Assembly (NCBI GenBank): GCA_020350285.1
Contig: CP070708.1
Coordinates: forward strand, 2,679,047-2,735,742
Source of the DNA: Anaerolineaceae bacterium
GTDB lineage: Bacteria > Chloroflexota > Anaerolineae > Anaerolineales > E44-bin32
Length of the DNA stretch: 56,696 nt
Direction: 5' to 3'
In this document: one piece after another, positions 24,469-32,143 of the stretch
How positions within the stretch are numbered: position 1 is the stretch's first letter
Layout: each line of letters begins with the position of its first letter
Notes under the pieces: generated by a model
What the model saw: the letters and a program-made list of their open reading frames with translations, nothing else
What the model was told of the DNA's origin: nothing
The model's database searches: none
Position numbers and translations under genes: made by a program

Positions 24469-24680
24469 CGTAAGGATCCTTCATTAAAGATTAGGAATTG
24501 AGAACGTCCCTTCACTTACTCTGGATCGGGATTCACCGGACAATAAAGAAGATTGAGTTTTGAGCTTTTTTGTGAATTCGTGTGGTCTGGGATAAGCAGT
24601 CGAGGTTCTGCAATCGATATGGAAACCATTGAGTTCGGTTGACCTTTGTTCAGTAGAAGCATTCGGTTGTTAGATGAACC

Positions 24681-25217
24681 CTAGCCCTCTGATGATCTTG
24701 GGATCTCATCCCTGCTTAACAGACCTATGGCATCGACCATGTTGCGGTTAAAGATCATTGCCGGGGCTTCGCCTCGGACGGTTGGGAATAGGATGGCTCC
24801 CAATTCTGCGTTGTAGAGCGGGATGAAGATACTATCCCCCTCGAACATAAGTGCACCGAAACTAAATTTGCCCGGAGTCTCCACGATGCCACGAAGCTCG
24901 TATCCTCCCATGACGATCCGTACCCAATGTGGAACGGTGGTCGTATAGCCCCCGCGAACGTAAGTGGTTGGACCGAGTTCAGGTCTTTTACTGAGCAGAA
25001 TCGTGACGATTTCACTCTTTACGAGCCAGAGCGTTGGATGGCGGGCGACCATTCTACCCGGCTGATGGAGGCGCATTAAGTGTGCCCCCTCAATTTCAAC
25101 ATAGGAGGTCGTTGGGATATTTAGGTAAGTTAGTAAACCGGTACCGCCAGGTTGTACCCGCCCCAATACGCGGTGGCTGGTTGTATAAATCTCAACCGAA
25201 ATTGCTTTCGTGGCCAT
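24681..25217 (-). CDS. Hypothetical protein linked to the sensor gene at 25231
   Basis: 178 residues of mostly beta-type sequence, with no signal peptide or membrane segment and no motif I recognise. Notable pieces are HRVLGRVQPGGTGLLTYLN near the N-terminus, LWLVKSEIVTILL in the middle, and a repeated beta-strand pattern (VRIVMGGYELRGIVETPGKF). It starts 13 nt after the stop of the REC-GAF protein, so the two are one transcription unit and the protein may be an output partner. The 212-nt space downstream to tpiA shows nothing. Confidence 0.6.
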   Translation of the reverse strand: MATKAISVEIYTTSHRVLGRVQPGGTGLLTYLNIPTTSYVEIEGAHLMRLHQPGRMVARHPTLWLVKSEIVTILLSKRPELGPTTYVRGGYTTTVPHWVRIVMGGYELRGIVETPGKFSFGALMFEGDSIFIPLYNAELGAILFPTVRGEAPAMIFNRNMVDAIGLLSRDEIPRSSEG

Positions 25218-25230
25218 GGTCGTGCTCCAC

Positions 25231-26865
25231 TTATGTGATCGGGAGGGCGAAGGTTATTGTGCTGCTTGCTGGAGTTTGTTCATACCACAGAACACCATCC
25301 ATGCTTTCGACGATCATGCGAATCTCACCCATCGATAATCCTGGACCCATCTGCCCAACCGATGGATCCGTGTTGATATCGGTGAGGGCGCGTACCGTGT
25401 CGGATGATAACCCCGCACTTGAATCAGAGACCCTGATCGCGGCCCATACGCCGTCATTTACTTGGAGGTTTACTGGGAGTGGGAGCCCATCGCTCACTCC
25501 ACCCTCTACCTTGAATCGATTGGTCTCCAAGACAATGTGACCTCTCTTCGTGCGGCGGATCGCGGCTGCTATGAGCGTTTCGAGGATCTTCCGTGTGCGA
25601 CCACTATCACAACGGAAAAGTGGGATGGGTAATCCATGTTCAACGATCAGTCCTAAACCTTTTCGGTGTGCGCTCAATCGATATTCATCAGCGACAAGTA
25701 CGATAAGGTTGGGAAGATCAATTAACTCATGCGTCTCCTCAGTTGTGAGCGTTGCGACGGGAAGCGAGCGCAGCATCTGAAGATTCTCATGCAACGCTTG
25801 GAGCTTCTTGAATTGTGCTTCACCCATCTCGTTCGGTGCGGTGTTTAAGAGCGGTGAAAGGGTTTCAATCGCCTCTTCCAAGCCATCAATCAGGCTGGGG
25901 GGTGCCGCAGTTACAGAGACGTCGGTGTGTGGGGTTGCCTCAGTTTGTTTGAGAAGACTGGCTTGTTCGAGCGCGACTCCAGTCCAGTGGGCGAGCGCGG
26001 TAAGTAGTGTCAGGTGGTGTTCGTTAAACGCGGTGGGGTTCATTCGGTGATAAACGCCAAGCACACCGACCACATTGTTCTTCAATCGGAGAGGGACTTT
26101 GGCCAGAGATTGTACTAAGAACCCGGTTTGCACCTTTACCGGCCCGGCCTCGAAGGAATGTTGTCGAAGAACAGGCTGTCCGGTGGTGAAAACCTCACCT
26201 ACTAAGGTATCCTCTACCCTCAGTCGTTGTAATGTAGCATGTCGTTCGCCTGCATGTTTACTGGCGCGTAGTGCCAATTCGTTGGTATCTTCTTCGGCTA
26301 AGTAGATGCTGGCCTCTTCGGCATCGGTAACAAATGCCGCCGCTTCGACAACCCGCCTTAGAATGGAGTCCAGATCTCCAAGGCTGACGACAACTCGCCC
26401 GATCTCACTGAGCAGACGGATCTCCTCCGAACGACGACGAACTTGTTCGCGCATCCCTTCCAATCGCCGTGCCAATATTTTGGTATTGGTTTCTAACGAA
26501 CGAGTCTCGCTTAATTCGCGGACCGCTTGGCACAAATCATTTTGACGGTAGGGTTTGAGCAGAAAGTCGTGGACGCCGAGACGGAAAAGGTCACGTAAAC
26601 GGGAGTGAGGGATATGGGCTGCCAACACGAGGGCTGGCGCTTCTTCACCTCGATTGCGTTCGTTACGTAAACCTGCGAGAGGGTCTCCCCGGAGCTGGGT
26701 TACATCTACCACCAATACATCAGCGGGTGGGGTTTCACTTCCGACTCCCCATGCTTGAAACCCTGCTGGCTTAAGCACCCGGTCGATCAGTGATCGGGCA
26801 TTGCTTTCAACATCGGCGATCACAATCACTCGGATTGGGGATTGTGGATCATTGGTTTCAATCAT
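25231..26865 (-). CDS. REC-GAF sensor protein with degenerate histidine-kinase ATPase-like C-terminus
   Basis: 544 residues. Residues about 10-120 are a receiver-like domain (VIVIADVES, VLVVDVTQL with a candidate phospho-Asp, and LLKPY). A coiled coil at about 125-165 leads to a GAF domain at about 165-310 (LSEIGRVVVSLGDLDSIL, ASIYLAEEDTNELALRAS, VPLRLKNNVVGVLGVYHR). The last 150 residues look like a HATPase_c fold, but the N-box reads ILETLIAAAIRRT without the usual Asn, the G1 box is DSSAGLSSD, and no H-box histidine is visible. It is therefore probably a pseudokinase or signal integrator rather than an active histidine kinase. It forms a unit with the 178-residue protein downstream. Confidence 0.75.
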   Translation of the reverse strand: MIETNDPQSPIRVIVIADVESNARSLIDRVLKPAGFQAWGVGSETPPADVLVVDVTQLRGDPLAGLRNERNRGEEAPALVLAAHIPHSRLRDLFRLGVHDFLLKPYRQNDLCQAVRELSETRSLETNTKILARRLEGMREQVRRRSEEIRLLSEIGRVVVSLGDLDSILRRVVEAAAFVTDAEEASIYLAEEDTNELALRASKHAGERHATLQRLRVEDTLVGEVFTTGQPVLRQHSFEAGPVKVQTGFLVQSLAKVPLRLKNNVVGVLGVYHRMNPTAFNEHHLTLLTALAHWTGVALEQASLLKQTEATPHTDVSVTAAPPSLIDGLEEAIETLSPLLNTAPNEMGEAQFKKLQALHENLQMLRSLPVATLTTEETHELIDLPNLIVLVADEYRLSAHRKGLGLIVEHGLPIPLFRCDSGRTRKILETLIAAAIRRTKRGHIVLETNRFKVEGGVSDGLPLPVNLQVNDGVWAAIRVSDSSAGLSSDTVRALTDINTDPSVGQMGPGLSMGEIRMIVESMDGVLWYEQTPASSTITFALPIT

Positions 26866-26980
26866 GCCAACTTATCTCAACTACTAGGGACTGCACCCCC
26901 ATTGGGACCTCGATACTTTATTCTGTCACACCTACACGATCACGTAAATAGCTTTTGTGGTCCCCCATCTCTTCCCGAAG

Positions 26981-27268
26981 CTAAGCCCGTCGCTGGGGAT
27001 CAACAGAGGTTGTTGAATGATCTTGATCGGAAATCGTTCGAAGTCGACTTAGTTTTCGTCGTGTTCCAGGTTTCATTTCGAGAATCGCCCGCAGATCGGC
27101 TACGGCGTCGGAATCATACTCCCTACGACCACACACATCACACACCCAAGCCGGGAAGTCGGGGACACAGATTGGTTGGCCATCTTGGAGTGTAAAGTAG
27201 AATGCGTAATCTAATCGAAGGGTTCCAACCTTGCATTCTGAGCATATGAATTTGGGATCCCGTGCCAT
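26981..27268 (-). CDS. YgiT-type zinc-finger protein (MqsA-like antitoxin N-domain)
   Basis: 95 residues. CSECKVG and VCDVCGRREY form the paired CxxC zinc site, with a DYAFYFTLQDGQPICVPDFPAWVCDVCG core typical of YgiT/MqsA-like proteins that usually pair with a small toxin. The following DSDAVADLRAILEMKPG is the common YgiT extension. Here no recognisable toxin gene lies upstream: the 250-nt gap 27269-27519 has only short frames. It may be an orphan antitoxin, or the toxin may have decayed. The ATG has GGCGGGGG upstream. Confidence 0.75.
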   Translation of the reverse strand: MARDPKFICSECKVGTLRLDYAFYFTLQDGQPICVPDFPAWVCDVCGRREYDSDAVADLRAILEMKPGTRRKLSRLRTISDQDHSTTSVDPQRRA

Positions 27269-27519
27269 GTGTTATTCCCCCGCCTTTACGTTGAGCTTCA
27301 ATGTCTTCCCAATTTTGTGGACCATTCTTCATCCACTTTTGAAAACCGAGCAGGGCGTCCCTACGGTTACTGGGGGGCAAGCCAGAGGAGTGAGTCGATC
27401 ACCGTTAATGGCTAGCATCACCCAGTTCTGAAGGTAGGGAACATTTATAGCCTCGAGGAAAGATATAAGGCCTTTATGTTCATTCTAACACAATGGATCA
27501 CCATCAGGGCAGCGATCCT

Positions 27520-28125
27520 TCACTGCTCTGCAGCGATGACTAAGTCATAATGGGGGATTAAACCGATCGTATCCATGGGCCAATAAACAAGCATCGCTTT
27601 CCCGATGATCTCATTGATATCCAAGGGCCCCCAATTTTGTGAGTCGGAGGAGTTGTTCCGATTGTCGCCGAGGACAAAGACCTCATTCGGTGCGATCCTC
27701 CACTCACCATGGTATCGGGGTTCTTCGTCAAGGTATGGTTCTTCTAACACTGAGCCATTAATGAGCACCATTCCGTCACGGATCGTTACGGTGTCACCTG
27801 GCAGCCCGATCACACGCTTTATGAAACGGCGTCTTGGATCTGAGGGGAAGTGGAACACGATGACATCACCGCGCGCTGGTTCACCCCAACGGTAGGCTAA
27901 CCGATTCACAACGACAAACTCGCCGTCATGGAGGTTGGGTTCCATGCTTATGCCTTCGACGCGAATACGTGCGGTTATGAGGTTGACCACGATGAAGAGC
28001 AGGAAAGCGATCAGCGCGGTTTGGAGCAGCTCCCCCAACACACGCAGTATCCGGCGACCCAGGCTAGGTGATGAAGAGACGCCCCACTCCGGGGGCGCGG
28101 GTTCGATTGTGGGAGCACCTGACAT
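27520..28125 (-). CDS. lepB: Signal peptidase I
   Basis: 201 residues. It cleaves signal peptides from exported proteins at the outer face of the cytoplasmic membrane. A 28-residue Pro-rich cytoplasmic head precedes one transmembrane helix (about 31-52). The catalytic Ser60 lies in VEGISMEPNLHDGE and the general base Lys103 in RRFIKRVIGLPGD; box E is VFVLGDNRNNSSDSQNWGPLD. All conserved boxes are intact. It sits downstream of der on the same strand but is separated by a 464-nt repeat-rich gap, so it is likely transcribed on its own. Confidence 0.96.
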   Translation of the reverse strand: MSGAPTIEPAPPEWGVSSSPSLGRRILRVLGELLQTALIAFLLFIVVNLITARIRVEGISMEPNLHDGEFVVVNRLAYRWGEPARGDVIVFHFPSDPRRRFIKRVIGLPGDTVTIRDGMVLINGSVLEEPYLDEEPRYHGEWRIAPNEVFVLGDNRNNSSDSQNWGPLDINEIIGKAMLVYWPMDTIGLIPHYDLVIAAEQ

Positions 28126-28282
28126 ATCGGGAAAATTATATCATGCGAAGGCCTGAATCGACTTGGGAGAAGGGGGCTATGTCAGTTTCAAGCCTATAAC
28201 CGTAGGCTTTACGACGCATAATTCAACGCAGGCGAAAGCCCGCGGCTCCGGGCTATTACGACATAGATGGCACCTCCGCATT

Positions 28283-28384
28283 TGTCATTCTGAGCGAGTT
28301 ACACGAGCGAGGAATCCCTATGATGTATCGATTACAAAAGCTTCATCATAGGGATTCCTCGTCGCGGAGCTCCTCGGAATGACA
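28283..28384. repeat. Inverted-repeat element with TGTCATTC/GAATGACA ends, copy 1
   Basis: The ends TGTCATTC and GAATGACA are inverted. The interior has GAGGAATCCCTATGATG inverted to CATCATAGGGATTCCTC around a 20-nt loop, giving a long stem. Related elements are at 49206-49308 and 49318-49401. It has the form of a non-coding mobile or REP-like element. Confidence 0.75.
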
Positions 28385-28480
28385 TTGAAAAGATGTAGGG
28401 GCGCACGGGCAGGAAAGTTCACCTTACACCTTCGACCGTGGGCCCTTATGAAAGCCTTTGACTACAGAGGAAGAAAAGTG

Positions 28481-28532
28481 TAGCCGCACCCTTTAGGGTG
28501 CGTGGATAAGCAGGCTAAAGCCTGCGGCTACA
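28481..28532. repeat. Dispersed palindromic repeat, copy 2 (GTAGCCGCA ends)
   Basis: A 52-bp element bounded by GTAGCCGCA and TGCGGCTAC, with two inner hairpins (CCCTTTAGGG and GCAGGCTAAAGCCTGC). It matches 9275-9328. Confidence 0.7.
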
Positions 28533-28589
28533 GGCTGTAGTAACAGCCTACGGCGGTAGAAATTGGGGATCCTATTGTAGATGGATATT

Positions 28590-29966
28590 TCAAGCTGACG
28601 AGCGGCGGCGGAAGGAGAATCGCAAGGGCGTCCCCGTGAAACTATAGTGTCGACGGATTTGGTTTTCTAGATAGCGCTCGTAGCTGAAATGGACCAGGTC
28701 AGGATCGTTGACGTGGAAGAGGAACGTCGGTGGGTCGCTCCGTACTTGACTCACGTATACGATCTTCAATCGTTTACCCCGTTTTGTGGGTGGCGCGTGG
28801 CTGCTAAGAGCCTTTTGCACCAAGCGGTTCAACTCGCCGGTAGGGATACGTAGAAATCGTTCTTCTTGAACCTGTAACACTGTAGGTAGGACCTGCCCGA
28901 CACGCTGACCAGTCAATGCGGAGATGAAGAGGACCGGGACATAGTCGAGGAAATTCAGTTCTTCGCGTATGTGTTCTGTGTAAGCAGGCATTGTGTGGGC
29001 GTCTTTTTCGACAGCATCCCACTTGTTCACCACGACGACGATACTCTTCATCTTGTCAATCGCCATGCCACCGATATGTGCATCCTGGGCGGTCACTCCT
29101 TCCGTTGCGTCGATCATAAGCAGGACTACGTCGGCGCGGTCCATGGCCTTCAACGCTCGAATGACCGAGTACTTTTCGACACCCGGCTCGATGCGGCCGC
29201 GACGGCGAATTCCTGCGGTATCAATAAGGGTGATCGGTTTTCCATAGTAGGTCAGTTGGGTATCGATAGCATCGCGTGTAGTACCAGGTATGGGAGAGAC
29301 AATCACCCGCTCCTCGCCGAGTAGCCGATTGAGAAGGCTTGATTTTCCAACGTTTGGCCGTCCGATGATAGCGATCTTAACCGACGGATCAGGTTCTTCT
29401 TCAGCACGACCTTCAAGATCCAACGCCTCGATCAATTGATCGAGCATATCGCCTGTCCCGGTGCCATGTAGAGCCGAGATCGGGAGAGGATCTCCCATGC
29501 CGAGCTCATAGAATTCAGCGGCTTGTGCTCGGCGTTCCTCGTTCTCGCAACGATTGACGAGTAATAAAACTGGTGGCCAAAGTTTGTCTCCGCGCTTCTG
29601 TTGCAGCTTACGTAGGATCTCGGCCACCTCGTGATCGGCCGAAGTGATCCCACTTTCCACATCGACCATAAAAAGCACAGCATCTGCATCGCGCGCCGCC
29701 ATTTCCGCTTGGGCACGGATTTGTGGGATATAGTCCGCCGAGTCGAGCGAAAGCGGTTCCCAACGGCGAAGGTCGGTCGGGTCAATGCCGCCGGTGTCAA
29801 CGACATCGAAGGTGAACCCTCGCCACTCAGCCTCAGCAACCAGCCGATCACGAGTGGTTCCAGGAGTATCGTCGACAACCGCCAGACGCTCGCCCGCCAG
29901 TCGGTTGAAGAGGGTCGATTTGCCGACATTAGGGCGCCCTACTAAGGCAACAACTGGCTTCGTCAT
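28590..29966 (-). CDS. der: GTPase Der (EngA), ribosome assembly
   Basis: 458 residues with two tandem G domains and a C-terminal KH-like domain. Each G domain has its own P-loop: GRPNVGKSTLFNRL near the N-terminus and GRPNVGKSSLLNRL at about residue 185, with DTGGI/DTAGI switch II motifs and NRCE/NKWD specificity motifs. Der acts in 50S ribosomal subunit maturation. The start is placed at 29966 because the conserved MTKPVVALVG begins there; the longer frame from 30134 runs into the upstream ybbR gene. It begins 13 nt after that gene's stop. Confidence 0.97.
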   Translation of the reverse strand: MTKPVVALVGRPNVGKSTLFNRLAGERLAVVDDTPGTTRDRLVAEAEWRGFTFDVVDTGGIDPTDLRRWEPLSLDSADYIPQIRAQAEMAARDADAVLFMVDVESGITSADHEVAEILRKLQQKRGDKLWPPVLLLVNRCENEERRAQAAEFYELGMGDPLPISALHGTGTGDMLDQLIEALDLEGRAEEEPDPSVKIAIIGRPNVGKSSLLNRLLGEERVIVSPIPGTTRDAIDTQLTYYGKPITLIDTAGIRRRGRIEPGVEKYSVIRALKAMDRADVVLLMIDATEGVTAQDAHIGGMAIDKMKSIVVVVNKWDAVEKDAHTMPAYTEHIREELNFLDYVPVLFISALTGQRVGQVLPTVLQVQEERFLRIPTGELNRLVQKALSSHAPPTKRGKRLKIVYVSQVRSDPPTFLFHVNDPDLVHFSYERYLENQIRRHYSFTGTPLRFSFRRRSSA

Positions 29967-29979
29967 GGGAGTTTCGCGA

Positions 29980-31230
29980 TCAAGGTGTAGGTGTAGGAGG
30001 TGGTGAGGAGGTGATATCGACATCAATGATGGAAGGTATAGGTCCTTCAAATTCGAGATCCGCAGGCAAGACGAGAACCTGGGGTTCAATTTGGTAGTTA
30101 CCGACAATGTAGTCAAGTAAATCCACCACCACACGGACGTCCTCTGGTTGAAGAGCGTCCAAGGTCGCAGCAGGTCCTGTTAGGATGATGTCAACCGTAC
30201 TGGGTGAAGTAATGACGTACAAATCTGGCCCCAAACCCCGAATCTCGATCTCGCGAGTGACCGTGATCGATTTAAAGACCGGTTCGATGGTCACTACAAC
30301 TAGAACACTTTGTTCACCGACAAGATAGACACCCACAGGCAAGTTCAGTGGAAGCCGCCGCTCGACAATTCCAGTCTGATTGGAGATATCGAGAGGGGTT
30401 GTCTCGACGAAAACGGGGAGGGCATCAAGCGCCTCTCTATCGGAGGAAGAGACGATGACCTCGCGTGGTGTGTAGGTGATGTTGGTCACCCGATAATGAC
30501 CAAGCTCTTCTAACGCTTCCCGACCTCGAATGATGGGAATCACGGACACGAGGCGATAAAAGTCCCCGAGTTTGATTTGAACTACAACCCGCACCAGTAC
30601 AGGTGTGATCTGAACACCCTCCACTTCGTTCCCTGCTTCATCGAGGGGAATGATCGGCACTTGTTGATCGATACTCTCGCGCCGGTTGGTGAGGGTGATC
30701 TCAGCACGTAGTTCATGAACTTGTTCAACGATCGAAGCCGGTCCAACGACTGTAACTCGGTTCGGTTCAGCGACCGGTTCCTCCGCTTGAAAGCCGAGTG
30801 CGGGTTGATCAAAGGTTACGATGTTGACGCTGACCACCTTGGATGCGGATGGCTCGATCGTGAGGTTCACAAAGGCGGGATCGATGCCCGTTACTCGAGA
30901 GGGTTTGAGGTCCAAACGTGGAATGAGCTCCAGTCGATAGGAACCAGCATCGAGCTCGCTCAAATCGGCTTCAATATGGATATCTTCAGGGGCTAATACT
31001 CGCCACACAGATTCAGGCGCCCGAAGGGTGATCGTAGCGGTCTCGGGAGGGTCGCCGAGGAGCAACATGTCTTCAGACAGACCGATATAGCTGATGGCGA
31101 TGGGTTGGGGGAAATCCTGTTCGAGTATCGGGTCAGCTTGGCTAACAGCGGCCACCCAGACGGTTACCGCTAGGAGGAAGGAAAGCAGAAGTGTACCTAA
31201 GTTTTCCCGAAGCCAGCGAAGCATAGCCAA
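29980..31230 (-). CDS. cdaR: YbbR/CdaR-like protein, regulator of diadenylate cyclase
   Basis: 416 residues. One N-terminal membrane helix (about 11-27, NLGTLLLSFLLAVTVWVAAVSQ) is followed by four tandem YbbR-type beta domains facing outward, seen as repeats of the form ETATITLRAPESVW, RVTVVGPASIVEQV, REVIVSSSDREALD and STVDIILTGPAATL. In Firmicutes CdaR binds and controls the diadenylate cyclase CdaA. The gene lies 6 nt after cdaA and just before der, the conserved order for this pair. It ends in a short PPPTPTP tail. Confidence 0.9.
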   Translation of the reverse strand: MAMLRWLRENLGTLLLSFLLAVTVWVAAVSQADPILEQDFPQPIAISYIGLSEDMLLLGDPPETATITLRAPESVWRVLAPEDIHIEADLSELDAGSYRLELIPRLDLKPSRVTGIDPAFVNLTIEPSASKVVSVNIVTFDQPALGFQAEEPVAEPNRVTVVGPASIVEQVHELRAEITLTNRRESIDQQVPIIPLDEAGNEVEGVQITPVLVRVVVQIKLGDFYRLVSVIPIIRGREALEELGHYRVTNITYTPREVIVSSSDREALDALPVFVETTPLDISNQTGIVERRLPLNLPVGVYLVGEQSVLVVVTIEPVFKSITVTREIEIRGLGPDLYVITSPSTVDIILTGPAATLDALQPEDVRVVVDLLDYIVGNYQIEPQVLVLPADLEFEGPIPSIIDVDITSSPPPTPTP

Positions 31231-31236
31231 TAACTC

Positions 31237-32112
31237 TCAGTCTCCGGGTGCTTGCCTGCGGAGGCGAATTCTTTCAAATGGAATTCGTTCAAACCAGGCA
31301 GGCAACCCACGTACGGTTCGGCGGGGGAGCATGGCGGTCATGATATTACGCATACGATTTTGATCGAGACGGCGAATGATGCGTCCGTTGTGGGCGATGG
31401 ATATGTCGCCTGTCTCTTCAGACACGACGATAGCCACCGAGTCGCTGACTTCGCTAATGCCCAGGGCTGCGCGGTGTCGTAAGCCCATCTTGCGTTCCGG
31501 AGACCTTGATAAGGTTCCGCTGGCGGAGAGTGGCAAAATACAAGCGGCCGCAATGATGCGGTCCTCCCTCAAAATAACTGCCCCATCATGCAATGGGGTA
31601 TTGATGAAGAAGATCTGCAGGAGAAGCTCCGGTGTAAGTTGGGCATCGAGTTTTACGCCGGTTTCGATATACTCATCCAAATGAACTTCACGCTCAACGA
31701 CGATCAGTGAGCCGTAGCGACGATCCGCCAAACGTTGCACAGTACCAGATAGGACGTCGATCATGCGCTCCGTGTGGTTAGATCCCGCGCTGAGAGACAA
31801 TAGACTCCCGGCTCTTCCGAGTCGCTCGAGGGCGCGTCGTATTTCTGGGGCAAAGATGACCGGAACTGCAACAAGTAGTGCTGGCAGGGTGGTCGTGAGT
31901 AACCAAGAGAACGCAGGCAGACCGCGCAAGACGGTGAGTAGGGTCGTGACGATGATGAACAGGATCATCCCCCGCAGCAGCACAATGGCTTGGGTACCTT
32001 GAACGAGTCGTAAAATGAAGAATGCGATGGCTGTTACCAGAAGCAGGTCAACGATGCTCAGCCAATTCAGGCGTTGGAAATAGAAGGCTAATTCATTAAG
32101 GAGGTCGGTCAC
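31237..32112 (-). CDS. cdaA: Diadenylate cyclase CdaA (c-di-AMP synthase)
   Basis: 291 residues. Three N-terminal transmembrane helices (about 17-95) precede the DAC domain at about 100-260. The catalytic motifs are intact: DGA in INTPLHDGAVILREDR and RHR in MGLRHRAALGISEVSD, followed by SEETGDISIAHNG. It condenses two ATP into cyclic di-AMP, a signal for osmotic and potassium homeostasis and cell-wall control. It is directly followed by the YbbR partner. It starts 31 nt after the TPR gene stop, so the TPR protein, CdaA, CdaR and Der may be one transcript. Confidence 0.96.
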   Translation of the reverse strand: MTDLLNELAFYFQRLNWLSIVDLLLVTAIAFFILRLVQGTQAIVLLRGMILFIIVTTLLTVLRGLPAFSWLLTTTLPALLVAVPVIFAPEIRRALERLGRAGSLLSLSAGSNHTERMIDVLSGTVQRLADRRYGSLIVVEREVHLDEYIETGVKLDAQLTPELLLQIFFINTPLHDGAVILREDRIIAAACILPLSASGTLSRSPERKMGLRHRAALGISEVSDSVAIVVSEETGDISIAHNGRIIRRLDQNRMRNIMTAMLPRRTVRGLPAWFERIPFERIRLRRQAPGD

Positions 32113-32143
32113 GCTCGTTGCTCTTCATGTCCCCGAATATTTA

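Larger units (their letters stand above)
28126..28589. other. Repeat-rich intergenic region
   Basis: No gene. It holds two dispersed palindromic repeats (28283-28384 and 28481-28532) and a half copy of the GTAGGGGC motif near 28397. Small CCCGCGGCTCCGGGCTATTACG-like pieces lie around 28240. Confidence 0.5.

Noticed and set aside
26950..27005. A 5S rRNA-like stretch (GAAGCTAAGCCCG after GGTCCC)
   Set aside because: Only about 13 bases match the 5S consensus, and the surrounding helices do not form. It overlaps the end of the YgiT gene, so it is taken as coincidence.
27138..27380. Minus-strand ORF overlapping ygiT as a toxin gene
   Set aside because: It overlaps the zinc-finger gene in another frame, and its product has no toxin features.
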